A stretch of 13,024 nt of DNA from Tieghemiomyces parasiticus (taxonomy: Eukaryota; Kickxellomycota; Dimargaritomycetes; Dimargaritales; Dimargaritaceae): NCBI GenBank assembly GCA_027575765.1, contig JANBPT010001173.1:1-13024 (forward strand), read 5' to 3'. Under the pieces are notes generated by a model. It did no database searches and was not told the DNA's origin. It worked only from the letters and a program-made list of their open reading frames with translations. Below are positions 1 to 6,697 of the stretch, one piece after another (the first letter of the stretch is position 1; every line of letters begins with the position of its first letter). The position numbers were made by a program, and so were the translations under genes.

Positions 1-1
1 T

Positions 2-75
2 GATTCCATGGTGTAGTCGGTTATCACGTCTGTCTAACACACAGACGGTCGCCGGTTCGAATCCGGCTGGAATCA
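2..75 (+). tRNA. tRNA-Val (anticodon AAC)
   Basis: A complete 74-nt cloverleaf can be drawn. The 7-bp acceptor stem GATTCCA/TGGAATC is perfect and is followed by discriminator A75. The D arm contains GTGTAGTCGGTTATCAC. The anticodon stem TCTGT/ACAGA closes the loop CTAACAC, with AAC at 36-38 reading GUU valine codons. The T arm is GCCGG-TTCGAAT-CCGGC. The internal Pol III promoter is visible as an A box (TGGTGTAGTCGG) and a B box (GGTTCGAATCC). There is no intron, and CCA is not encoded, as usual in eukaryotes. The gene keeps about seven CpG dinucleotides although the next 1.5 kb has none, which argues for selection and function. It begins one base inside the window, so nothing upstream can be assessed. 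Confidence 0.95.
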
Positions 76-84
76 ATAATAATA

Positions 85-92
85 TTTTTTTT
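85..92 (+). terminator. Pol III oligo-T terminator of tRNA-Val(AAC)
   Basis: A run of eight T begins 10 nt after the mature 3' end of the tRNA, the expected position and form of an RNA polymerase III terminator. Confidence 0.8.
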
Positions 93-189
93 GGACTACT
101 TGTCACTGCAATGACTTAATCTATGAGGAAGTTTGGAATGTTTACTTTGCCTGTAGAAGAAGTAAGTCTGGTAGCTGCACCTTAAAGAT

Positions 190-204
190 TATATATATAT
201 ATAT
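190..204. repeat. TA dinucleotide microsatellite
   Basis: About seven tandem TA units lie in AT-rich DNA. It is a low-complexity tract with no nearby gene it could serve as a promoter. Confidence 0.7.
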
Positions 205-870
205 TTATTAGTTTATGGTACATCAGAAGAGTTTATAAATTTTTTACTAGATATTCAGTAGAAAATTGTTATTTACTTTTCCAGTGCCTCTTAAGCTGCA
301 TTTTGTATGTATATTTTCATATAACTAACCTTGCCATATACCCCAGCCTCAGTTTAGATAGCATCTTAACATTCCTATTTTCTATTATTTTCTTTTCAAC
401 ATTTACTCACAAATATTAGTCACCAGGATAGTCTCTACCCAGGGCATCCATTAACTGGAGTCTTTAGGCATGTTACCATTGCAGGCTACATCACCATGTG
501 TAAGTACCCTGATGGTTAGTTTGGTATTATTCCTTATCCCTTACACCTTTTCAATTATGAATTTCTGGTTTACAACATTGCTGTGCAACTTCTTGATTGG
601 ATCCCAGTGGTCCTTACTAGATTTCACTTTTCTTGTATTACAGACCAAGGGAGAAAAAGGAAACAATGACTAGTATTCCAGCTTTTACCCTCACTCTACT
701 AATACCTTGTCTTCCAACATTGCTGAACTTGCATACTGCAGCAACCACAGGTGTAATGACCATGCTACTTGGATCTATAAGGCTACATTGGGGTCAGATA
801 GTATAGTATGTGTTTGCCTCCAGTGAGTTGAGCAGTTTCCTCAGTATACATGTCAAACATAAGGCAAGAA

Positions 871-991
871 TTTTGTCAAGTGCAGTGATTCAAAACCACT
901 ACACTAGATCATCCTAAGGTAAAGTCCAAAAGCCTATTATTTCAGAACCAGAAATTTTGTGATGGTTGAATAGCCATTTTGGAATAAGGTT
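871..991 (+). repeat. Short dispersed hairpin repeat, copy 1 (MITE-like)
   Basis: This stretch resembles 10260-10400 in the same orientation. Shared blocks in order are GTGATT...ACCAC, AAGGTAA-GTCCAA, ATTTCAGAACCA, GTGATGGTTGAATAGCC (with GTGATAGTAGAATAGCC in copy 2) and a TTA end. The centre can fold back on itself (TTATTTCAGAA against TTTTGTGATGG), more weakly than in copy 2. There is no coding capacity. A non-autonomous DNA transposon (MITE) is the most economical reading. A duplicated fragment of a larger element is possible. Terminal inverted repeats and a target duplication could not be fixed here. Confidence 0.55.
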
Positions 992-1015
992 AGATAGAAT
1001 GGGTAATTTACCCCA

Positions 1016-1410
1016 ATTCCTCCTATCTCCTTCCCAATCCCCTTTCTCATTCATTCTAATAGATTAGTAGTGCTTGGAGTTACCCATACCAATCCCTTAT
1101 TTTCTAATTCTCCTTTGAGTCTTTGCATGGCATCTCCTTTTTTCCTATTCTCTTCAAGCAGGAATAAAGGTGAAAGAATTTGTAATGGCCATCCTTCTTG
1201 GTCACACTCCATTAGTAAACAGTTGCTCTATTATTCCCCTCCATTTTTCCTCACTTTCTTACTTGGATTTTAGTCCCACAAAATTGCTCAATTCTAGAGT
1301 CCTCCTTCTGTCCTCTGCTTTTTTGTCCTCATCCTTTTTCTTATAAAATACCTGTCCTTTTCCACTCTCTTTTTTCTCATCATTAGCACTAATTTCCTTC
1401 ATTTTTTCAC
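1016..1410 (+). other. Pyrimidine-rich tract on the + strand
   Basis: About 400 bp is dominated by C and T on this strand (many CCTTC, TTTCC and CTCC runs), with little A/G alternation, unlike the DNA on both sides. No gene or defined repeat unit was recognised in it. Such tracts can come from decayed low-complexity or transposon sequence. Confidence 0.5.
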
Positions 1411-1607
1411 TCTTTAAGAATAAAGTTCCCCCCTAAAGAACTTATAGCTTGATCATCCCAACTTGTCAACAGAAGAATACCATATATTAAAATTTGGCAG
1501 AAGGGAATTAAAGCCTATTCACTAACCACCTGAAAAATCAACAGACTACTATGTTGAATGTCTAAATATTTATTATAAAGTATCATTTCAATTAAGAGTT
1601 AGAAAGA

Positions 1608-1611
1608 GTTT
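1608..1611. repeat. Target-site duplication, left copy (GTTT)
   Basis: GTTT directly precedes the TG start of the 5' LTR and is repeated directly after the CA end of the 3' LTR (8200-8203). If the terminal A of the LTR is counted as flank, a 5-bp AGTTT duplication fits equally well. Canonical TG...CA ends favour 4 bp. An intact duplication shows that this is the original insertion and not a recombinant. Confidence 0.8.
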
Positions 1612-1859
1612 TGTAGTGCCGTCGCACTGTGCTCTGACGCTGGATAGCAGCCAACGCCGGTAAAATCATTACAGAGACTTTGATTATTGCGGTTACTAAT
1701 CAAACTCCTCTTCATCAAAGGCTCCAGCAATGATCAAAGCCAGCTTAAGGATGCCCGCAGCGGTACAATCATTATCTATGTTCACATCACCTGAGAGACT
1801 TTCCTAAATTATTTCACGCAGATTGGAATTCCTTATGTCTTATTGCTTTCTCAATTTGC

Positions 1860-1870
1860 TATATATATTA
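1860..1870 (+). promoter_or_regulatory. TATA-box-like promoter element of the 5' LTR
   Basis: The run TATATATATTA is the only TATA-like run in the LTR. It sits about 105 bp upstream of the gag ATG and is identical in the 3' LTR at 7946-7956. A start site 25-35 bp downstream would fall beside the AATAAA signal. The assignment is by position and sequence only. Confidence 0.55.
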
Positions 1871-1889
1871 AGACAAATGACCCACGAAA

Positions 1890-1895
1890 AATAAA
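1890..1895 (+). promoter_or_regulatory. AATAAA polyadenylation-signal-like hexamer in the LTR
   Basis: AATAAA occurs in both LTRs (1890-1895 and 7976-7981). The 3' copy would direct cleavage of the genomic transcript some 10-30 nt downstream, upstream of the LTR-encoded ATG. Fungal poly(A) signals are loose, so this is tentative. Confidence 0.4.
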
Positions 1896-1966
1896 GGAGA
1901 ATCATCTTAGCAGGAAATGTAACTCTTACACATTCTACCGTAATCACCCTTCTCAATGCCACAACA

Positions 1967-2698
1967 ATGACCGAGCCCACCACCGCGTTTCCCTTGACCA
2001 CAACATGCAAAACCGAGACCCGTTCAACACCTCGTCTTCCCGTGCAGGAAAGTGCCGTCACTGGGGGCACCAAAGAGCCTGGCACGGAATTGTCAGACGG
2101 CATCGACACAACAATGGCAATCCAAGCAGGACGTGCCAAGGGTAAACATCATGGACGCGAGAACCCGGTCGTTGTGAACCGTCGAGAGCCCCTACCGTAT
2201 ACCAACGAGAACGCTGAGGAGTTCCTGGAGGATTTCAAGGAATACACCCACCTGCATTGCCTTTTGGACCGAGCAAAAATGTGTTATGCGCGCGAATATC
2301 TCCCGCACAAACTTGCTTGCAAGATGGGGAATCTGTTTGACCGTGACAATACCTGGGAAGGGTTTTGCAATTACCTCCTCAGATATGCCCGCGCTCGGGT
2401 TCAGCCGGCCGCGTCCAGGAAGAATTGGAACCTCTGGAAACTTGGTTGTGAACGCCCGCGTGGGAAAGACGTCCTAGAGTTCTTGGTCAGGTTTGAGCGG
2501 GCGGCCGAGAAGGCTACAAATGCGTCCCGTCTGGACAAAGTTCACCTGCTACGCAAAGCGCTGGGCGACAATATGTTACAACGAGCGTGCAACCGCAGCA
2601 ATAAGATTGATCTCACGTACAAAGATTATTTAGCGGAGCTCATGAAGATTGCGCGGAAGGACGCCGCTGTTGAGAACAGCAAGGAAGCGTTTGGATGA
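1967..2698 (+). CDS. Gag capsid segment (first open part of the polyprotein)
   Basis: This open segment of 243 residues ends at TGA 2696. Residues 1-49 are encoded inside the LTR and are Thr/Pro/Glu-rich without a known fold. From about residue 75 the pattern FLEDFKEYTHL...WEGFCNYLLRYA...WNLWKLGCERPRG...YKDYLAELMKIA matches the retrotransposon Gag capsid family (Retrotrans_gag type), which assembles the particle and packages RNA. The start is uncertain: ATG 1967 is in good context (A at -3) and follows the presumed transcription start, while the in-frame ATG 2114 is the first codon after the LTR. The next in-frame codons after the stop are basic and acidic linker, so the Gag product originally continued into the CCHC region. 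Confidence 0.8.
   Translation: MTEPTTAFPLTTTCKTETRSTPRLPVQESAVTGGTKEPGTELSDGIDTTMAIQAGRAKGKHHGRENPVVVNRREPLPYTNENAEEFLEDFKEYTHLHCLLDRAKMCYAREYLPHKLACKMGNLFDRDNTWEGFCNYLLRYARARVQPAASRKNWNLWKLGCERPRGKDVLEFLVRFERAAEKATNASRLDKVHLLRKALGDNMLQRACNRSNKIDLTYKDYLAELMKIARKDAAVENSKEAFG
2115..2132 (+). other. Presumed primer-binding site (tRNA not identified)
   Basis: TGGCAATCCAAGC starts two bases after the 5' LTR and begins with TGG, the complement of a tRNA CCA end, as primer sites do. I could not match the following bases to a tRNA acceptor/T stem known to me, nor cleanly to either tRNA-Val of this window. The position supports the call and the sequence only weakly. The polyprotein frame reads through it. 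Confidence 0.4.
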
Positions 2699-2722
2699 CA
2701 GAGGCACAACCGCAAGAAGGAC

Positions 2723-4060
2723 GTGGACAAAGATTATAGCTCTGACAGCGAGTATGACTTGGACACGGAGAACCTCCCTCGTTGGGTGGGCAAGTCATTG
2801 AAGAGGCAACCGACCACACTGACAGTCCAGACTAGCGTGGAACCGTCCAAGACCTTAAGCATTGAGCAACAGGTTGAGCAACTGGTGCGTGAGCAATTGG
2901 CGGCGTTGGGGGTATCAAACAATGGACCACCCAGGAGCTCCACCGGGAGCAAGCGTCGCTGTCATTTTTGCGATCAACCAGGTCACTACCGCTCCGATTG
3001 TACCGACTTTCTGACGGCCGTAGCCGAACGAACGATCCGAGTCGAGAACGGTCGAATTGTTTACCCGGACGGAAGGATCATTCCGCTGCGCACGGGCGCA
3101 GGGGGGATTAAGGCCGCGATTGCGGAGACCCATCAGTCGAAAGCACCGTTGCAAGGTGGTCCCACGTGCAAGGCCGTATCGGTGGTCTGCATTCCCGAAG
3201 TTCTACGAGTTGCAACAGACGAGGCACCGGCTGTCGCTCCTGCCGGGGTTGTCAAGCGAGCTCGCCGGGGTCTAAACAAGGAGGCGACGACGGCGGTAAA
3301 AGAACTAGCCCACGAGCGTCGTAGACGGACGCCCGAGGGACATGAAGAAGTGCCTACTGACGTCGAAGAAACCGGCTTTGATGCCGTTATGGAGGCCGTT
3401 GAGCAGGCAACCACCCACGCCGGGAAGAAGCCAGCCAAGAAGTATCGCCTCAAGGCAAAGCTCGATACCTACAACACCGACGAAGTGGTGGAGCGTCACC
3501 TAACCGAAGGAAAGGTCGAAGTACCAATCCTGGAGTACCTTGCCGTCGCCCTCAAGGCACGCGGTTATGTCAAGGATCAGCTTGCGCGGAAGCGTCACCG
3601 AATTGAACCATCGGTCAACCTTGCCAACGGTCTAGACGAGGAAGATACGGATACAGCCGACGACGAGAGCGACAACGGACCGCCGGAACCAAGCGTGAAT
3701 CGCACAATGACGACGCAACCCAATTTACGCCTTCCCACGGTTATTGTACCTGCCGTTATCATGGGCATCTCCACCAACGTCCTGCTGGATTCAGGTTCCA
3801 AGGTAAACATTGTTTTGAGTCGCCTTGCTTTGCTATTTCCAGAAGGGACTATCCAGCAACACCCAGAGATTCTGCATGTTTTCGGGATCAGCCAACGTCA
3901 AGTGCGGTCGGGGCGAGCGGCCTGGGCCGTAACGGTCCAAACGGGGATGGTGACAACCCCTACGGATTTCTTGGTGGTGGAATCGGACAACCAAGTGGTA
4001 ATTCTCGGCATGCCGTGGCTTAATGCGGTTGACTGGACTGTCAAGCGTGATGCCCACTGA
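2723..4060 (+). CDS. Nucleocapsid CCHC knuckle, linker and aspartic protease segment
   Basis: In the same frame as the capsid segment, this runs from the first ATG after stop 2696 to TGA 4058. Residue numbers are from that ATG. An acidic, serine-rich start is followed by a C-x2-C-x4-H-x4-C knuckle (CHFCDQPGHYRSDC, residues 80-93, nt 2960-3001) that binds RNA. A long charged linker follows. Its part around KKYRLKAKLD...ARKRH resembles the conserved stretch placed before the protease in many fungal Gypsy polyproteins (similar to DUF4100, from memory). The retropepsin signature is LLDSGSKVNIV, with the catalytic Asp at nt 3788-3790, followed by a conserved VILGMPWL-type segment near the end. The protease would cleave the polyprotein as a dimer. 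The ATG at 2723 is not expected to be a real start. Confidence 0.82.
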   Translation: MDKDYSSDSEYDLDTENLPRWVGKSLKRQPTTLTVQTSVEPSKTLSIEQQVEQLVREQLAALGVSNNGPPRSSTGSKRRCHFCDQPGHYRSDCTDFLTAVAERTIRVENGRIVYPDGRIIPLRTGAGGIKAAIAETHQSKAPLQGGPTCKAVSVVCIPEVLRVATDEAPAVAPAGVVKRARRGLNKEATTAVKELAHERRRRTPEGHEEVPTDVEETGFDAVMEAVEQATTHAGKKPAKKYRLKAKLDTYNTDEVVERHLTEGKVEVPILEYLAVALKARGYVKDQLARKRHRIEPSVNLANGLDEEDTDTADDESDNGPPEPSVNRTMTTQPNLRLPTVIVPAVIMGISTNVLLDSGSKVNIVLSRLALLFPEGTIQQHPEILHVFGISQRQVRSGRAAWAVTVQTGMVTTPTDFLVVESDNQVVILGMPWLNAVDWTVKRDAH

Positions 4061-4120
4061 GAGAAACACATGGTTATACGTAGGGGTAAGAATTGAGACC
4101 GTTTTCTGATCCCTAGTGAG

Positions 4121-4519
4121 ATGACCAACCAACCAGTGGCCGTCTCCATGGTCCAAACCCCACAAACTGACATCCACGCTGCGCAATACAAGGCCGTCAA
4201 TAAGAAGATAAAACCCGCAGCTGCGCCAATACCTGACGGATTTCATCTCAAGGCACAGCCCCAGAAGGATAAGTTGGAACCGACCAACCAACCCGATCGG
4301 CGTCTCACCGCAGAAAACGCCCATTCTCTGGTCGTTGGGGATGGAGGCATTACTGAGGACGAACAACGTTATTTTCTGAATCGACTTCGCGAGGTTGATG
4401 GCGTGTTTGCGTTTGAGAAACACCACCTAGGGTTGCTCAAGCCCCACATTGAAGCGCCCGTACGCGTCCCCACGGTTCCCCACAAACCTTGGAATCATAA
4501 ACCGTTTGCCATACCTTGA
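4121..4519 (+). CDS. Protease-to-reverse-transcriptase connecting segment
   Basis: Same frame, open between TGA 4094 and TGA 4517. It carries no catalytic motif. The last third (EDEQRYFLNRLREVDGVFAF followed by HIEAPVRVPTVPHKPWNHK) is the typical lead-in to Gypsy reverse transcriptase, where a short helical region precedes a Pro-rich strand and the fingers subdomain. Two TGA stops (4058, 4094) cut it off from the protease and one (4517) from the polymerase. It is not an independent gene. Confidence 0.65.
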   Translation: MTNQPVAVSMVQTPQTDIHAAQYKAVNKKIKPAAAPIPDGFHLKAQPQKDKLEPTNQPDRRLTAENAHSLVVGDGGITEDEQRYFLNRLREVDGVFAFEKHHLGLLKPHIEAPVRVPTVPHKPWNHKPFAIP

Positions 4520-4534
4520 GCGCTACATGATCGC

Positions 4535-6172
4535 GTGGTACAGTTACTCAGGGAGCGACTGGAAGAGGGCGTCATTGAACCGTCGATTGGGCCCTATGCA
4601 AGTCGCTGGTTCACAGTTCTGAAGAAGGATGGCAAGAGTCTCCGATTTATTCAGGATTTACAACCCGCCAACGCCGTGACCATCCGGAACGCCGGAGTTC
4701 CTCCCATTGCAGACGACATTGCGGAGAGTTTATCTGGTTGCGCACTGATGTCCGCCTTTGACCTGTATTCGGGATACGACCAGATTCCAGTGGATGAGCG
4801 CGACCGCGACATTTTTTCAATCAACACGCCCATTGGATTGGTTCGGATGACCCGTCTACCCATGGGGTGGACAAATAGCGTTTCCGTCTTCCAGCGCATT
4901 ATGAATCAGATTCTGCGTCGCCATATGCCCGAGACCGTAGCCGTGTTCATTGATGACGGCGTGATTCGGACCAGAATGACGGCTAGTGACGGCGAGGAGC
5001 TCATTGACGGAGTTAGGGTTAAAGTCCGCCGCCATGCAGACGACGTGGTAGCCGTGCTACGGGACATTTATGATGCTGGACTCACCATTAGCGCGGTCAA
5101 GTCGGTATTTGCCATGCAACGTATCGAGGTACTTGGATTCCTATGTACCACTGACGGCCGAAAACCCGTAGAATCGAAGGTCGCAGCAATCACCCACTGG
5201 GCGCCACCCTGCAATCTGCGCGAGGTTCGAGCGTTTGTTGCCACTTGTGGGTTCTATCGCGCGTGGATACCGCATTTTTCAACAATAGCCAAACCACTGT
5301 ACGCTCTAACAAAGAAGAACGTGGTGGTTATGTGGGGAGCACAACAACAAGCAGTGTTTGGTGTCCTGAAAGGAGCAATTACTTCAGCACCGCTACTCCA
5401 AGGACCAGACTACTCAGACAACGCACCACCGCTTATCCTGATCACAGACGCTAGTCCAGTGGGAGCTGGCGCCATCCTGGGTCAAGAAGGAGACGATGGC
5501 CGCCAACATGTCATTCAATTCAAGAGTTATCTATTCAAAAATGTGGAGCGCCAATATCCTCAGGTCAAGCGAGAACTCTTTGCCACCTACGTGATGGTTT
5601 GTCAACTACAACGGTACCTGTACGGCATCCAATTCGTACTTGAAGTCGACACTTGGTCCCTCATTGGCATGATGAACCACCCGGGACTGCCCAACAATAC
5701 CATCTCCCGCTGGCTCACGTATCTCTGGACCTTTGATTTCAACGTGCGCCATATTCGAGGATCCAACAATCCTGTAGCCAATGCCCTCAGCCAACTGCCA
5801 CAAGTCCAGGAAGAAGCCGCCCCTAAGGTCTATGATGTGGAAACTTTATGCATCCAGACTCTACCGGGGATCGAATTGCCGCAACGCAGTTACCATCACA
5901 ATGCCGGTTTTGACATCACTGCAAGGGTGACCGTGGATATTCCCCCTAGACAATCTGTATGTGTGCCAACGGGTCTACGCTGTTCAACGCCTACCGGAGT
6001 TTACTTACGTATTACTGAACGAAGCAGTCGCGCAATGGGACCGCTCCTTATACAAGGAGGAGTAGTGGACCCTGGATACACCGGCGAGATCCAAGTCATC
6101 CTCACTAACCTTATGGACACAACCCAGACAGTACATGCCGGCAAACATTTTGCCCAAGTCATCCCCAAATGA
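4535..6172 (+). CDS. Reverse transcriptase, RNase H and most of dUTPase segment
   Basis: This is the longest open segment (545 residues; numbers here from its first ATG). Reverse transcriptase: VIEPS...SRWFTVLKKDGKSLRFIQD, then AFDLYSGYDQIPV with the first catalytic Asp (nt 4760), PMGWTN, and FIDD with the catalytic pair (nt 4952-4957). The connection after FIDD to AGLTI is about 39 residues, longer than I recall for most Gypsy enzymes. RNase H: LITDAS (Asp, nt 5447), KREL (Glu, nt 5573), LEVDTWSL (Asp, nt 5648), then VANALS where family members usually have Asp in place of Asn. A dUTPase follows from about residue 442 with motifs 1-4. Motif 5 lies beyond the TGA at 6170. The enzymes copy element RNA into DNA, remove RNA and hydrolyse dUTP. 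Confidence 0.92.
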   Translation: MVQLLRERLEEGVIEPSIGPYASRWFTVLKKDGKSLRFIQDLQPANAVTIRNAGVPPIADDIAESLSGCALMSAFDLYSGYDQIPVDERDRDIFSINTPIGLVRMTRLPMGWTNSVSVFQRIMNQILRRHMPETVAVFIDDGVIRTRMTASDGEELIDGVRVKVRRHADDVVAVLRDIYDAGLTISAVKSVFAMQRIEVLGFLCTTDGRKPVESKVAAITHWAPPCNLREVRAFVATCGFYRAWIPHFSTIAKPLYALTKKNVVVMWGAQQQAVFGVLKGAITSAPLLQGPDYSDNAPPLILITDASPVGAGAILGQEGDDGRQHVIQFKSYLFKNVERQYPQVKRELFATYVMVCQLQRYLYGIQFVLEVDTWSLIGMMNHPGLPNNTISRWLTYLWTFDFNVRHIRGSNNPVANALSQLPQVQEEAAPKVYDVETLCIQTLPGIELPQRSYHHNAGFDITARVTVDIPPRQSVCVPTGLRCSTPTGVYLRITERSSRAMGPLLIQGGVVDPGYTGEIQVILTNLMDTTQTVHAGKHFAQVIPK

Positions 6173-6250
6173 GTAAGTCATGCAGCTATTGTAGAGGCAC
6201 CGGTCAAAGCCACTGACCACAAATGTGGCAATAAAGGATTTGGCAGTTCG
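5857..6250 (+). other. dUTPase domain (trimeric, all-beta type) inside Pol
   Basis: All five dUTPase motifs are present in order: motif 1 AGFDI (5903-5917); motif 2 ERSSRAMG (6017-6040); motif 3 GVVDPGYTGEI (6059-6091), with the catalytic Asp at 6068; motif 4 HAGKHFAQVI (6134-6163); motif 5 GNKGFGSS (6227-6250). The family converts dUTP to dUMP and PPi and keeps uracil out of newly made cDNA. In motif 4 a His stands where Arg is usual (CAT, one CpG transition from CGT). TGA 6170 falls between motifs 4 and 5, so this copy would lack the C-terminal arm that closes the active site. The domain sits between RNase H and the integrase zinc region. Confidence 0.92.
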
Positions 6251-6697
6251 GATTGGCCCTTCTTGGTTGGAATAACCCTTTGCGCTGACGAAGAATATGC
6301 GGACGTCGGACAAGTAGAACAAGCATCAATTCACAGTGCTGCGGGGTTTGAAGACGTTATCCAGTACTTAACCACTGGGAACATGCCTTCCAACCTCTCA
6401 ACAAGGGAACGCTGACGTCTGCGCGAGAAGAGCTGTCATTACCTGATGTCGGAGTCCTATTTGTTCAAGCGGGTACGTAACGGAATGCCCCAACGCGTAA
6501 TTACCAACCCGGCCGAGCAAAGCCGCATTGCCCAAGCCATACACCAGGGACATCCAAATGGACACCAAGGCGTAAAAGCTACCTTTTGACAGTGTAGTAG
6601 CCGTTTTGAATGGGCTGGCATGTACTGAGATATTGAGCGTGTAGTTCGCACCTGCAACAACTGCCAACGACGACCCCATGGCGCGGTAAGACTCCCG
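6173..6697 (+). pseudogene. Inter-domain and integrase zinc-binding (HHCC) segment with three internal stops
   Basis: In the polyprotein frame this stretch encodes the dUTPase C-terminus, a spacer, and the typical region before integrase (YLMSESYLFKR... then IHQGHPNGHQG). His codons at 6542 and 6563 and the CNNC pair (Cys at 6653 and 6662) form the HHCC zinc site that helps integrase multimerise. TGA stops lie at 6413, 6587 and 6626; the last two fall inside the zinc domain. Both stand where homologues tolerate a basic residue, which fits loss of CGA. It has no reading frame of its own. Confidence 0.8.

Larger units (their letters stand above)
76..1607. other. Gene-free, CpG-free flank left of the retrotransposon
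   Basis: No convincing gene is present. The longest open stretches from ATG (67 codons at 470-673 and at 1070-1273) show no family motif and no coding-like composition. Reading every base, I find no CG dinucleotide between the tRNA and the LTR, while TG and CA are frequent. That is what complete deamination of methylated CpG leaves behind. The stretch holds a short TA microsatellite (about 190-204), a hairpin repeat copy (871-991) and a pyrimidine-rich tract (about 1016-1410). It is probably decayed repeat sequence, but no family could be named. Confidence 0.7.
1612..2113 (+). repeat. 5' LTR (502 bp)
   Basis: It aligns without gaps to 7698-8199 with 19 substitutions, all transitions. The ends are TGTAGTG and CACAACA. 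A TATA-like run lies at 1860-1870 and an AATAAA at 1890-1895, so transcription probably starts near 1885-1900 and the R region is short. The polyprotein ATG at 1967 lies inside this LTR, and its frame stays open through the LTR end. Several differences from the 3' LTR are CpG here and TpG or CpA there, or the reverse. Confidence 0.95.

Noticed and set aside
470..1273. Two 67-codon open frames as small host genes
   Set aside because: No domain, signal or coding composition; such lengths are expected by chance in AT-rich DNA, and the stretch has no CpG at all.
2115..2132. Primer site complementary to the window's tRNA-Val(AAC)
   Set aside because: Only TGG and a gapped TCC/GC block agree with what that tRNA would require; too poor for a primer match.
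1840..2145. Open frames of about 100 codons in other frames and on the minus strand of the LTR (and at 7926-8237)
   Set aside because: They follow from the open LTR sequence, lack motifs, and appear in both LTRs only because the LTRs are copies.
2696..6628. TGA read as a sense codon (for example Trp) or by programmed readthrough
   Set aside because: Aligned positions in the integrase zinc region do not call for Trp, TGG is used for Trp throughout, and the LTR pair independently shows CpG decay. Eight scattered stops are not a readthrough design.
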